A stretch of 64,000 nucleotides of DNA, taken from NCBI GenBank assembly GCA_002104985.1, contig MCGO01000134.1:1-64000 (forward strand), read 5' to 3'. Both the position numbers and the translations under genes were made by a program. This DNA comes from Rhizoclosmatium globosum (Eukaryota > Chytridiomycota > Chytridiomycetes > Chytridiales > Chytriomycetaceae). A model generated the notes under the pieces. It saw only the letters and a list, made by a program, of their open reading frames with translations. It made no database searches and was not told the DNA's origin. Shown here piece after piece: positions 47,424 through 58,332 of this stretch. Position 1 is the first letter of the stretch, and every line of letters begins with the position of its first letter.

Positions 47424-48417
47424 ATGGCAGCCACAGGTCAAGAAACCCGGTTTCAACTTTTGAAAGATGCTAACAATGATAATGATGCAGTGAATCGCAA
47501 CACACAAGGTCCGCAAGTGGGAGGTGAGAACCACAGTTTCCCCCTTCTTGCTTCAAAGTCTCCTACAATACCTCCACCTTTCCTGCAGACAAGTATTATC
47601 CAGTCGAAACTGCAGTGGTGTTTGACGGACGCTTGGCGATTGGTTTGACAGAGGTGGGTGATCTGCACAGCCACCGCTTTCTGAAACTAAACAATCTGTA
47701 TGCAGCCTGTTCTCACAGACTACTTGAGTCGCATCATGTACATGGCAACTGACAAAAATGCAAACCTTGTTGGTAAGTTGCATTGTTTGAGGTTTGCAAG
47801 ATGTTTACCATACAGCTCCAACAGGATTTGCAGCCGTCAATGTCACCCAATCATTGAAAGTCTTCCAAAGCTTTTCCATCTCTATTGTCCCACTTCATGA
47901 AACTGGGAGCTCCAAAAGCACAAGCAAGAGCAATCTTCCTCTCCAACAGGTTTTGGATGTCTTTGCCAACTGTTTTGGCCACAATCCCCTGCGCCGGGTT
48001 ATTCTGGCAACAAATGAATCTCAAGCAGCTGATTACATCAGAGCATACTTAAAAGTTGGCCGCAAGATAACTCTCCTCACCCTTAATGTTGAACTTGCTG
48101 AGGATTGCAAAGAAACAATGAACCCTGCTTCTCTTGCTAATTTTGATGTCTATCCTCTTGTGAGTTTGCCTCCTAATCCACATGGCCTACACAACCTTTA
48201 TCCATTGGCACTTGTATTTGCAGCAGGAGATGTCACTCCAAGTCCAACTTTGAATCGTTCCAACAACACCTATCATTGTCCTGCCCCTGTAAAGAATGTA
48301 GCTGCAAAAATATTGACTTGGGATCACCCTCCAGATGAACCAGTGCAAAGTTTGGGCCCTGTTGTAGTTACAAAACATGTGTTTCATGGATTTGATGATA
48401 AAGTCATCTTTCACTAA
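47424..48417 (+). CDS. Four-exon protein, possible diverged NYN/PIN-like fold, 277 aa
   Basis: Exons are 47424-47523, 47589-47653, 47706-47772 and 47816-48417, phases consistent (834 nt). After a polar N-terminus comes a strand with an acidic residue (ETAVVFDGRLAIGL). Much later VLDVFANCFGHNPLRRVILATNESQAADYIRAYLKVGRKITLLTL appears in sequence order (quoted here only as pattern: helix, strand RRVILATNE, helix, strand). This order resembles NYN-domain ribonucleases, which have D near the first strand and a TS-D motif after a later strand, but the second acidic motif is weak. A C-terminal region with SLPPNPHGLHNLYPL follows and is specific. Two poly(A)-like AATAAA sites lie at about 48460. Function not established. 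Confidence 0.5.
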
Positions 48418-48565
48418 GTTGCCTTTCCATTTTTAATTATTTTTTTCTTCTTGTTATTAAATAAAATTCTGTTTCCTTCTCTGTGCAAAATGAATAAGCT
48501 ATACAATACCATAAATATATGATCAATTTTACCACCTGACACCAGAATTCGCTTTTATAAGAGCA

Positions 48566-51500
48566 AATGGTTGGGTGTTGCTGGTAAAAATTGAGCAGAA
48601 CCATTTAAACAGCTCCCAAACACTCCAATTGGATTCCGAAAAGCTCCACAATTCAGCCACATCATCTTGGTAGTATGATTCAGCAACTTGGTATGTTGCG
48701 ACTCACTTTGGGTGTTGTTCAATAGCTCTGTAAAATTGAGCAGAACCATTTAAACAGCTCCCAAACACTCCAATTGGATTCCGAAAAGCTCCACAATTCA
48801 GCCACATCATCTTGGTAGTATGATTCAGCAACTTGGTATGTTGCGACTCACTTTGGGTGTTGTTCAATAGCTCTGTAAAATTGAGCAGAACCATTTAAAC
48901 AGCTCCCAAACACTCCAATTGGATTCCGAAAAGCTCCACAATTCAGCCACATCATCTTGGTAGTATGATTCAGCAACTTGGTATGTTGCGACTCACTTTG
49001 GGTGTTGTTCAATAGCTCTGTAAAATTGAGCAGAACCATTTAAACAGCTCCCAAACACTCCAATTGGATTCCGAAAAGCTCCACAATTCAGCCACATCAT
49101 CTTGGTAGTATGATTCAGCAACTTGGTATGTTGCGACTCACTTTGGGTGTTGTTCAATAGCTCTGTAAAATTGAGCAGAACCATTTAAACAGCTCCCAAA
49201 CACTCCAATTGGATTCCGAAAAGCTCCACAATTCAGCCACATCATCTTGGTAGTATGATTCAGCAACTTGGTATGTTGCGACTCACTTTGGGTGTTGTTC
49301 AATAGCTCTGTAAAATTGAGCAGAACCATTTAAACAGCTCCCAAACACTCCAATTGGATTCCGAAAAGCTCCACAATTCAGCCACATCATCTTGGTAGTA
49401 TGATTCAGCAACTTGGTATGTTGCGACTCACTTTGGGTGTTGTTCAATAGCTCTGTAAAATTGAGCAGAACCATTTAAACAGCTCCCAAACACTCCAATT
49501 GGATTCCGAAAAGCTCCACAATTCAGCCACATCATCTTGGTAGTATGATTCAGCAACTTGGTATGTTGCGACTCACTTTGGGTGTTGTTCAATAGCTCTG
49601 TAAAATTGAGCAGAACCATTTAAACAGCTCCCAAACACTCCAATTGGATTCCGAAAAGCTCCACAATTCAGCCACATCATCTTGGTAGTATGATTCAGCA
49701 ACTTGGTATGTTGCGACTCACTTTGGGTGTTGTTCAATAGCTCTGTAAAATTGAGCAGAACCATTTAAACAGCTCCCAAACACTCCAATTGGATTCCGAA
49801 AAGCTCCACAATTCAGCCACATCATCTTGGTAGTATGATTCAGCAACTTGGTATGTTGCGACTCACTTTGGGTGTTGTTCAATAGCTCTGTAAAATTGAG
49901 CAGAACCATTTAAACAGCTCCCAAACACTCCAATTGGATTCCGAAAAGCTCCACAATTCAGCCACATCATCTTGGTAGTATGATTCAGCAACTTGGTATG
50001 TTGCGACTCACTTTGGGTGTTGTTCAATAGCTCTGTAAAATTGAGCAGAACCATTTAAACAGCTCCCAAACACTCCAATTGGATTCCGAAAAGCTCCACA
50101 ATTCAGCCACATCATCTTGGTAGTATGATTCAGCAACTTGGTATGTTGCGACTCACTTTGGGTGTTGTTCAATAGCTCTGTAAAATTGAGCAGAACCATT
50201 TAAACAGCTCCCAAACACTCCAATTGGATTCCGAAAAGCTCCACAATTCAGCCACATCATCTTGGTAGTATGATTCAGCAACTTGGTATGTTGCTACTCA
50301 CTTTGGGTGTTGTTCAATAGCTCTGTAAAATTGAGCAGAACCATTTAAACAGCTCCCAAACACTCCAATTGGATTCCGAAAAGCTCCACAATTCAGCCAC
50401 ATCATCTTGGTAGTATGATTCAGCAACTTGGTATGTTGCTACTCACTTTGGGTGTTGTTCAATAGCTCTGTAAAATTGAGCAGAACCATTTAAACAGCTC
50501 CCAAACACTCCAATTGGATTCCGAAAAGCTCCACAATTCAGCCACATCATCTTGGTAGTATGATTCAGCAACTTGGTATGTTGCGACTCACTTTGGGTGT
50601 TGTTCAATAGCTCTGTAAAATTGAGCAGAACCATTTAAACAGCTCCCAAACACTCCAATTGGATTCCGAAAAGCTCCACAATTCAGCCACATCATCTTGG
50701 TAGTATGATTCAGCAACTTGGTATGTTGCTACTCACTTTGGGTGTTGTTCAATAGCTCTGTAAAATTGAGCAGAACCATTTAAACAGCTCCCAAACACTC
50801 CAATTGGATTCCGAAAAGCTCCACAATTCAGCCACATCATCTTGGTAGTATGATTCAGCAACTTGGTAGTATGATTCAGCAACTTGGTATGTTGCGACTC
50901 ACTTTGGGTGTTGTTCAATAGCTCTGTAAAATTGAGCAGAACCATTTAAACAGCTCCCAAACACTCCAATTGGATTCCGAAAAGCTCCACAATTCAGCCA
51001 CATCATCTTGGTAGTATGATTCAGCAACTTGGTATGTTGCGACTCACTTTGGGTGTTGTTCAATAGCTCTGTAAAATTGAGCAGAACCATTTAAACAGCT
51101 CCCAAACACTCCAATTGGATTCCGAAAAGCTCCACAATTCAGCCACATCATCTTGGTAGTATGATTCAGCAACTTGGTATGTTGCGACTCACTTTGGGTG
51201 TTGTTCAATAGCTCTGTAAAATTGAGCAGAACCATTTAAACAGCTCCCAAACACTCCAATTGGATTCCGAAAAGCTCCACAATTCAGCCACATCATCTTG
51301 GTAGTATGATTCAGCAACTTGGTATGTTGCGACTCACTTTGGGTGTTGTTCAATAGCTCTGTAAAATTGAGCAGAACCATTTAAACAGCTCCCAAACACT
51401 CCAATTGGATTCCGAAAAGCTCCACAATTCAGCCACATCATCTTGGTAGTATGATTCAGCAACTTGGTATGTTGCGACTCACTTTGGGTGTTGTTCAATA

Positions 51501-53885
51501 GCTCTGTAAAATTGAGCAGAACCATTTAAACAGCTCCCAAACACTCCAATTGGATTCCGAAAAGCTCCACAATTCAGCCACATCATCTTGGTAGTATGAT
51601 TCAGCAACTTGGTATGTTGCGACTCACTTTGGGTGTTGTTCAATAGCTCTGTAAAATTGAGCAGAACCATTTAAACAGCTCCCAAACACTCCAATTGGAT
51701 TCCGAAAAGCTCCACAATTCAGCCACATCATCTTGATAGTATGATTCAGCAACTTGGTATGTTGCGACTCACTTTGGGTGTTGTTCAATAGCTCTGTAAA
51801 ATTGAGCAGAACCATTTAAACAGCTCCCAAACACTCCAATTGGATTCCGAAAAGCTCCACAATTCAGCCACATCATCTTGGTAGTATGATTCAGCAACTT
51901 GGTATGTTGCGACTCACTTTGGGTGTTGTTCAATAGCTCTGTAAAATTGAGCAGAACCATTTAAACAGCTCCCAAACACTCCAATTGGATTCCGAAAAGC
52001 TCCACAATTCAGCCACATCATCTTGGTAGTATGATTCAGCAACTTGGTATGTTGCTACTCACTTTGGGTGTTGTTCAATAGCTCTGTAAAATTGAGCAGA
52101 ACCATTTAAACAGCTCCCAAACACTCCAATTGGATTCCGAAAAGCTCCACAATTCAGCCACATCATCTTGGTAGTATGATTCAGCAACTTGGTATGTTGC
52201 TACTCACTTTGGGTGTTGTTCAATAGCTCTGTAAAATTGAGCAGAACCATTTAAACAGCTCCCAAACACTCCAATTGGATTCCGAAAAGCTCCACAATTC
52301 AGCCACATCATCTTGGTAGTATGATTGAGCAACTTGGTATGTTGCTACTCACTTTGGGTGTTGTTCAATAGCTCTGTAAAATTGAGCAGAACCATTTAAA
52401 CAGCTCCCAAACACTCCAATTGGATTCCGAAAAGCTCCACAATTCAGCCACATCATCTTGGTAGTATGATTCAGCAACTTGGTATGTTGCGACTCACTTT
52501 GGGTGTTGTTCAATAGCTCTGTAAAATTGAGCAGAACCATTTAAACAGCTCCCAAACACTCCAATTGGATTCCGAAAAGCTCCACAATTCAGCCACATCA
52601 TCTTGGTAGTATGATTCAGCAACTTGGTATGTTGCGACTCACTTTGGGTGTTGTTCAATAGCTCTGTAAAATTGAGCAGAACCATTTAAACAGCTCCCAA
52701 ACACTCCAATTGGATTCCGAAAAGCTCCACAATTCAGCCACATCATCTTGATAGTATGATTCAGCAACTTGGTATGTTGCGACTCACTTTGGGTGTTGTT
52801 CAATAGCTCTGTAAAATTGAGCAGAACTATTTAAACAGCTCCCAAACACTCCAATTGGATTCCGAAAAGCTCCACAATTCAGCCACATCATCTTGGTAGT
52901 ATGATTCAGCAACTTGGTATGTTGCGACTCACTTTGGGTGTTGTTCAATAGCTCTGTAAAATTGAGCAGAACCATTTAAACAGCTCCCAAACACTCCAAT
53001 TGGATTCCGAAAAGCTCCACAATTCAGCCACATCATCTTGGTAGTATGATTCAGCAACTTGGTATGTTGCGACTCACTTTGGGTGTTGTTCAATAGCTCT
53101 GTAAAATTGAGCAGAACCATTTAAACAGCTCCCAAACACTCCAATTGGATTCCGAAAAGCTCCACAATTCAGCCACATCATCTTGGTAGTATGATTCAGC
53201 AACTTGGTATGTTGCGACTCACTTTGGGTGTTGTTCAATAGCTCTGTAAAATTGAGCAGAACCATTTAAACAGCTCCCAAACACTCCAATTGGATTCCGA
53301 AAAGCTCCACAATTCAGCCACATCATCTTGGTAGTATGATTCAGCAACTTGGTATGTTGCTACTCACTTTGGGTGTTGTTCAATAGCTCTGTAAAATTGA
53401 GCAGAACCATTTAAACAGCTCCCAAACACTCCAATTGGATTCCGAAAAGCTCCACAATTCAGCCACATCATCTTGGTAGTATGATTCAGCAACTTGGTAT
53501 GTTGCGACTCACTTTGGGTGTTGTTCAATAGCTCTGTAAAATTGAGCAGAACCATTTAAACAGCTCCCAAACACTCCAATTGGATTCCGAAAAGCTCCAC
53601 AATTCAGCCACATCATCTTGGTAGTATGATTCAGCAACTTGGTATGTTGCTACTCACTTTGGGTGTTGTTCAATAGCTCTGTAAAATTGAGCAGAACCAT
53701 TTAAACAGCTCCCAAACACTCCAATTGGATTCCGAAAAGCTCCACAATTCAGCCACATCATCTTGGTAGTATGATTCAGCAACTTGGTATGTTGCTACTC
53801 ACTTTGGGTGTTGTTCAATAGCTCTGTAAAATTGAGCAGAACCATTTAAACAGCTCCCAAACACTCCAATTGGATTCCAAAAAGC
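48566..53885 (-). repeat. 145-bp minisatellite, 36 units, each with an intron and a 21-nt exon on the minus strand
   Basis: Units are nearly identical at 145 bp. The landmark ACCATTTAAAC recurs 37 times from 48602 to 53843. One unit (about 50733-50945) has an internal 21-bp duplication, so the array spans 36 x 145 + 21 bp between landmarks. On the minus strand every unit reads TTTTACAG, a 21-base block (AGCTATTGAACAACACCCAA plus A), then GTGAGT. That is an acceptor, a seven-codon block and a donor, with 124 nt of intron-like sequence between blocks. The first and last blocks are 53803-53823 and 48707-48727. Rare variants are GTGAGTAGC for GTGAGTCGC (nine units by eye), G to A in the TTGGTAGT stretch, and ACTATT for ACCATT. 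Confidence 0.9.
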
Positions 53886-54296
53886 AGTCCAAGAGGGTTT
53901 GCTGGTGCCTTAGTTTTTTGATCAGGTTTGCTGTTTGAGAGTGAGAGAGTGCGTGTGTGTTAGTATTTGGTGCTTGCATCCCCCCCGCTCCCAGGACCCA
54001 AAGAAGGCTTTTAGGAATACATAGTGCATGTCTCTGTTAACTGTACAGAGAACAAGACAGATGCGCAGCTCCATTCGAAAAACCCAACCCAACAACAGAA
54101 CTAGAAACCTCAAAAACTCACCCAGCTTTGTCTTCTCTGCAAACTCTTCCTCCTTCTTCAACTTGTTGATTTGAAGTCTCTCATACAGGGTTCGGTTGTC
54201 TGGTGGTACGTACGGTGCTACTGGGGTATTGTCCTGATTTGGATCTAGCACTTCTTCTTCGCCCACCACGCTTCCTTTTGACACAAAACGGTTCAT
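53846..54296 (-). CDS. FAM192A/NIP30-like protein with its 3' end running into the minisatellite
   Basis: Exon 1 (54296-54122) encodes MNRFVSKGSVVGEEEVLDP and then PDNRTLYERLQINKLKKEEEFAEK, matching the NIP30 domain (RFVS... RSLYERLQ..K..KQEEFEEQ) of FAM192A/PIP30. This family includes regulators of the nuclear proteasome activator PA28gamma in animals. The intron 53932-54121 has a GTGAGT donor and CAAACAG acceptor. Exon 2 begins 53931 with ANLIKKLRHQQTLLDC and then enters the first partial 145-bp repeat, reaching a TAA at 53846 (86 aa in total, far shorter than the ~250 aa of relatives). The usual GLDEDE motif is absent. Either the gene is truncated by the array or exon 2 is spliced onward into the repeat exons. 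Confidence 0.65.
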
Positions 54297-55137
54297 TTTT
54301 TGATACTCTTTTTGAAAGATTACGCCTCAGAACAGGAAAGACACAGGAAAGACCTAGGCGTTTCAGAGACTAATAATTCACGTAGTTTGAAAAATGATTG
54401 AAGTGCCAACGTCCGTATATTGAAAAAGAGTGTGAGGTCTCAATAATTTGGTTGATTTTACGGGCGAGCTGTAGCTTAACGTGACACGTCAAACTTCTTT
54501 TGAGTTTTTGCTCATTGGGCATGCGTTTAATGCCTGTGATGATGATGGAGGCTCAAATATGAAAAGTTTCAAGCCATAAACACATCCATCTTGTTTCCTG
54601 AATTCATTTCGAAGTTCCTTGGTGCCTCTGAAGCCTAAAACACCATGAACACTGTTGTTGCCAAAGGCCTGATTCACAATATCACATATTCGATTTCAGT
54701 TGCTCAACTTGATCTTCAGTCTCATTTTTAGCTCTCTGTATGAGAATCAAGAGAAGCTGAGGTTGAGCCGTCCCAGTTCAATACGAAGGAATTCCATGAC
54801 TTTGGATTGCTTTGCGTCAATCCACTCCCTGGCTTCTTGCAAATGGTGCTAGGATCTCTTCAGCTTCGCGTCTTCAACGTCGTATGAACTAGGAAGTCTC
54901 TTGCTTCTGGATTTGAGAATACAGCTTCCTCTTGCAATTGTTGAAAGTTTGATGGTCGCTGCGCTCACACTCTAATGCCGCCTCCATCTAGTTTCTTTCA
55001 ACTTTTCGATCTGTTCGCTACCCTCCCTTCGAATTCCCGGACACAAACAAACGTTTTTTGGTCAATAATTTTGTATTAAATGACACTATAAGAATAATAA
55101 CAAAAGAAACAAAGATTCATATCACTTTTTGATTCCT
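54297..55137. other. Intergenic region with a decayed DOP1 fragment
   Basis: Apart from the DOP1-like fragment at 54541-54900, no gene is visible. Confidence 0.5.
54541..54900 (+). pseudogene. Decayed fragment of DOP1 exons
   Basis: The sequence from CTCAAATATGAAAAG onward closely follows the intact DOP1 gene at about 35018-35300 (AAGCCATAAACACATCCATC, GAATTCATTTCGAAGTTCC, ATTCGATTTCAGTTGCTCA), with small indels and in-frame stops. It is a non-functional duplicated piece. Its strand matches the parent gene. Confidence 0.8.
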
Positions 55138-56049
55138 TCAGCCTCTCCAACCGAGTCCAAATTTCCAATCGACGGTCTGTGGGCGACGCATCCACTCCTC
55201 CAGACCGTGTTGATTGTCCAATAATCCAATGTACGGCACCACAAAGGTTTCATATTGGTGCTGGGTGACGCGTTCAATCATACCAGGGACAAAGTCATAA
55301 AAGATTGGGTTGAGCAAGTTTTGGAGAGATTCGGTAATATGCAAGTCGTCTGATCCTCCTTCCAGCGAGATGTCCAGAATACCTTCCTTTGCCTTGACGT
55401 ATGCAATGCAGAACTCCCATTGAAGCTTGTGTCTGTCAATAAACGCGAAAGAATAAATAATGGCGACGACTTCGTCAGGCGTAAGTTTTGCCAAGGATTC
55501 CCAGTTCAAAACAAGTGGACGCGGGCACTTCGAATTGCTCATACCCTCTGCAAGATGCTTTGCCGCCACTGCAATACCATCTTGGCAGTCAACCAGGAAA
55601 CAAGAACGGAAGTATTCCACAAGGCGGTTGTCTTCCTCCGATTGAAGATCAATTTGCTTGCCAAACCATTCAAGAAAGACGTAGCAAAGTGTGGCGTGCA
55701 TGGCAAAAAAGACTGGAACAAAGTCGTACAAGAGGTTGGTAGGCACATCCGTAGTTCCGGTGTACCCAAACGCTAAGCCAAGGGAGACAAGAGCTGGGTC
55801 GGCACCATCAGCGAGGAGGTCCAGAGATTTTCCTACAACTTCTTGCGTATTAATGACAGGGCGCTTATGGTGGAAACGGTATTCCGGGATTTGATCGAGC
55901 TTGATTTCTGGCACCTCGAGAGCCTTTGGAGCGATGGAAGTCTTGGGAGTCTGGAAAGTCTGGGAAGTCTCGGAAGTCTGGGAAGTCTGGATAGCCTGAA
56001 CTTGACTTGGTGCTTGCTTGCCTTGGAGTGTCTGTTCAAGAGGATTCAT
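55138..56049 (-). CDS. Intronless protein of unknown function, 303 aa
   Basis: A single open frame from ATG 56049. Residues 15-45 are a Thr/Ser/Gln repeat (TSQTSETSQTFQTPKTS), then IPEYRFHHKRPVINTQEVVG. The rest is a globular, mostly helical domain (LLYDFVPVFFAMHATLCYVFLEWFG; KLTPDEVVAIIYSFAFID; NPIFYDFVPGMIERVTQHQY). No signal peptide or clear membrane helix and no catalytic motif. Family not recognised. It lacks introns, unlike most neighbours, as does most of the next gene on the same strand. Confidence 0.65.
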   Translation of the reverse strand: MNPLEQTLQGKQAPSQVQAIQTSQTSETSQTFQTPKTSIAPKALEVPEIKLDQIPEYRFHHKRPVINTQEVVGKSLDLLADGADPALVSLGLAFGYTGTTDVPTNLLYDFVPVFFAMHATLCYVFLEWFGKQIDLQSEEDNRLVEYFRSCFLVDCQDGIAVAAKHLAEGMSNSKCPRPLVLNWESLAKLTPDEVVAIIYSFAFIDRHKLQWEFCIAYVKAKEGILDISLEGGSDDLHITESLQNLLNPIFYDFVPGMIERVTQHQYETFVVPYIGLLDNQHGLEEWMRRPQTVDWKFGLGWRG

Positions 56050-56285
56050 GTTGTTTTTTTGGGCTGTTTGTGGTTTCTGGAGAGGAAACTTACTCCCCTC
56101 TTATACCTCCCGAGTCTCGCGTCCCCTTTTCGGAGTTTGAAATTGTGGAGGGGTTCGCTTCAGTTTGGTGTGCTGAACAGATGAACCCAAGTCCAAGCCA
56201 TCAAAAATTACAGACAAAAACGCGAAAAAGAATGTTCTATATTTATTTGGTTGCAATAATCTTCAAATAAATCCTCTTTATTTGT

Positions 56286-57697
56286 CTAACATTGGCCAAA
56301 TTCTCTAAAAACAGATGTATGGCTTGCGAATATATTAACAAATCTTTCTTGCTCTGGCATGAGGAAAAACTCGGAACCATGTTGTAGTGAATCCGCATAA
56401 CACAAAGTGATGACTCCGTGGTAAACGCCAAGATACATTCCATACTCAGGCAACCACGCATACGATGGCCAGTTTCCTGTATACATCATGACTGTGGGGA
56501 CGAGTTTGTCATTATTTCTGTCTTTGTGTGGGACAACTGGAACATTTAAGCTTAGACAGTGAAGGTTGAAACCTTGGTTCAAGTCCTTGATGAACAATTT
56601 TGCAGCGTCGTTGTCAGGATTTGTGGCCGAACCAAGGCCGTTCGAGATTGCTTTCAATCGTTCACCAGCGATCGGGAAAAAGGTTTCAACAAGAGTTCTT
56701 GCCAAAGCAGCGGACAGTTTAGACGCGACTTGAAATGAAAAGAAGTTATGGAAGACGCCACAGCCACTCAATTGCTGAGAAATGACTTTGAGAGGCTTTT
56801 CAGGATGAGCTTGCTCCTGGATTACAGCGGCATTCCACACCCCTCTGTGTTTGGGAATATCTTCTTTCTTGACAAAATCAAATTCGGTCAAGGGCCGCAT
56901 GTCGTGACTATTTGTGGATGGGCCAGGTAGAACGCCTTTTCCTTTTTGCCTGTACTTTGCTACGAGTGCTTTGTTGACTTTCAGCTGGTCGTCCAGTATT
57001 TCCGACGTCTGGAATGGTTTGATGAGGACAAAAATCAGGTTTTTCTTGACACTCTCAAAGACACACAGGTATCCAATACTTTGGTCCATCAGGGCTTCAG
57101 AGACTATCAATTGATTTGTTGGATGATCGTTTGGATTCTTGCTGACAAAGACGGACTTGAACTTCAGCCCGGGGTTCTTTGAGCCATTTCCAATCAACGT
57201 TTTCACAAAGGAATCAACCTCTGCCGGCAATTCAGAAGTCCATTTCGGAGATGCCTTGTAGAGTTCAATAGTCTCATGCACACGTCTTTGAATATCGTTT
57301 CGTTCCTTCTTTGAGGGCTTGAAAGCGGAAAATACCGCGAAGGATGTGGAATGGCACAGGAACGAGCAGAAAGGCAGGAGTGTCAAGTCGGGAGGAGGTT
57401 GAGACCTGCCGTCATAATGAAACCAGGATCCGCAGGCATGACAACTGTGTTGAGCTAATGTAAGTGGATGTGATCGAATGGACATAGAACCTACATAAAC
57501 TTGTTGGCATTAGTTAACAGTTCAGGAAGGCGACTGGTATCTGATATCGCGAACATTGTCTCGGGAGTCAAGAGGCAATCCGTCATGAAGAAGTTGGAGT
57601 GTGAGTGTGTCTTGTTTTCGGACACTCTTCTTTTTTTCATTATCATCAAATTTGAGACTTGAGAGCTTTTGCTTTGAAATAGGAGAAAGATATTCAT
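56286..57697 (-). CDS. Probable 2OG-Fe(II) dioxygenase with TET/JBP-like core layout, 453 aa
   Basis: Exons are 57697-57495 and 57444-56286 (1362 nt). The 50-nt intron has a GTAGGT donor and joins NANKF to ICHACGSWFHYDG. If unspliced, translation could start at 57485 (399 aa). The C-terminal domain has the double-stranded beta-helix residues of 2-oxoglutarate/Fe(II) oxygenases. HxD is in VPVVPHKDRNND (H374, D376), the distal His is in SLQHGSEFF (H423), and an Arg lies 12 residues later (R435). The motif SLNVPVVPHKDRNN followed by a GNWPSYAWLPEYGMYLGVY strand pair resembles fungal TET/JBP proteins, which oxidise methylated bases. The N-terminus holds a possible Cys cluster (CHACGSWFH... FCSFLC) and a basic stretch (MKKRR). 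Substrate is unknown; a non-nucleic-acid oxygenase is the alternative. Confidence 0.55.
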
Positions 57698-58332
57698 GCC
57701 TGAGTTCAACAGTTATTCAGTTTAAATATACTATTTGGACAGAATCAAGAAAGTCGTGAAACAGGATTGCCTGCAACTTGAAGCTGAGATAAAGAATACA
57801 AAACACTGCATCCTTTGATAAAAACCTTTAGAAAATGGACCTTCCTTGCTTGTGTGTATCTATACTCAACTCAAATCTCCGTGTCTCAGGTGCTGCATTA
57901 TTCTTGCATTATTGCTTTTGCTTGTTGTATTCATTTGTCAATTTTGCACAAATGAGTTTTTCCGCTGTCTCGTAACAAACAAAATCTTAACCCCAAAGCC
58001 TGTACGTGCCTTCTCCTCCAAACCTTTGTTTGCCCTCCCTCTCTGCCTCTCTCTCTCTCTCTCACTTTCTCCTCCACAACCAAACTTCAGTTGAACCAGT
58101 AAATGCACAGCGACATTTGTCTTTGGCCATGAAGGATAAATTGTGTTCCACGGTGCTGTCAAACATTCTTTCCCATCTTTGCCCCACCTCTACGCGTCTT
58201 GCACCTTATCCTTGATGATTACGTGCTAATATATCTTACAGAAGAAATTCAAAAACACACCAACTACCCCAAGTCCAAAGACTAAGCTAAGTTATTCTAT
58301 TTGTTGATAACAACAACCCCAAAACTACAGGA
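57698..58332. other. Intergenic region
   Basis: Between the divergent dioxygenase-like and NYN genes. It holds a CT-rich tract (about 58030-58075). No confident coding sequence; an open stretch at 57846-58094 is mostly low-complexity. Confidence 0.5.

Noticed and set aside
48555..53555. A series of overlapping 63-aa minus-strand frames in the 145-bp array, starting MVLLNFTELLNN
   Set aside because: Each frame spans 1.3 repeat units, is shifted because 145 is not a multiple of three, and is destroyed by single-base variants in a quarter of units; these are by-products of repetition, not a peptide family.
48566..53885. CRISPR-like array
   Set aside because: The whole 145-bp unit is repeated without variable spacers, and the surrounding genes are eukaryotic.
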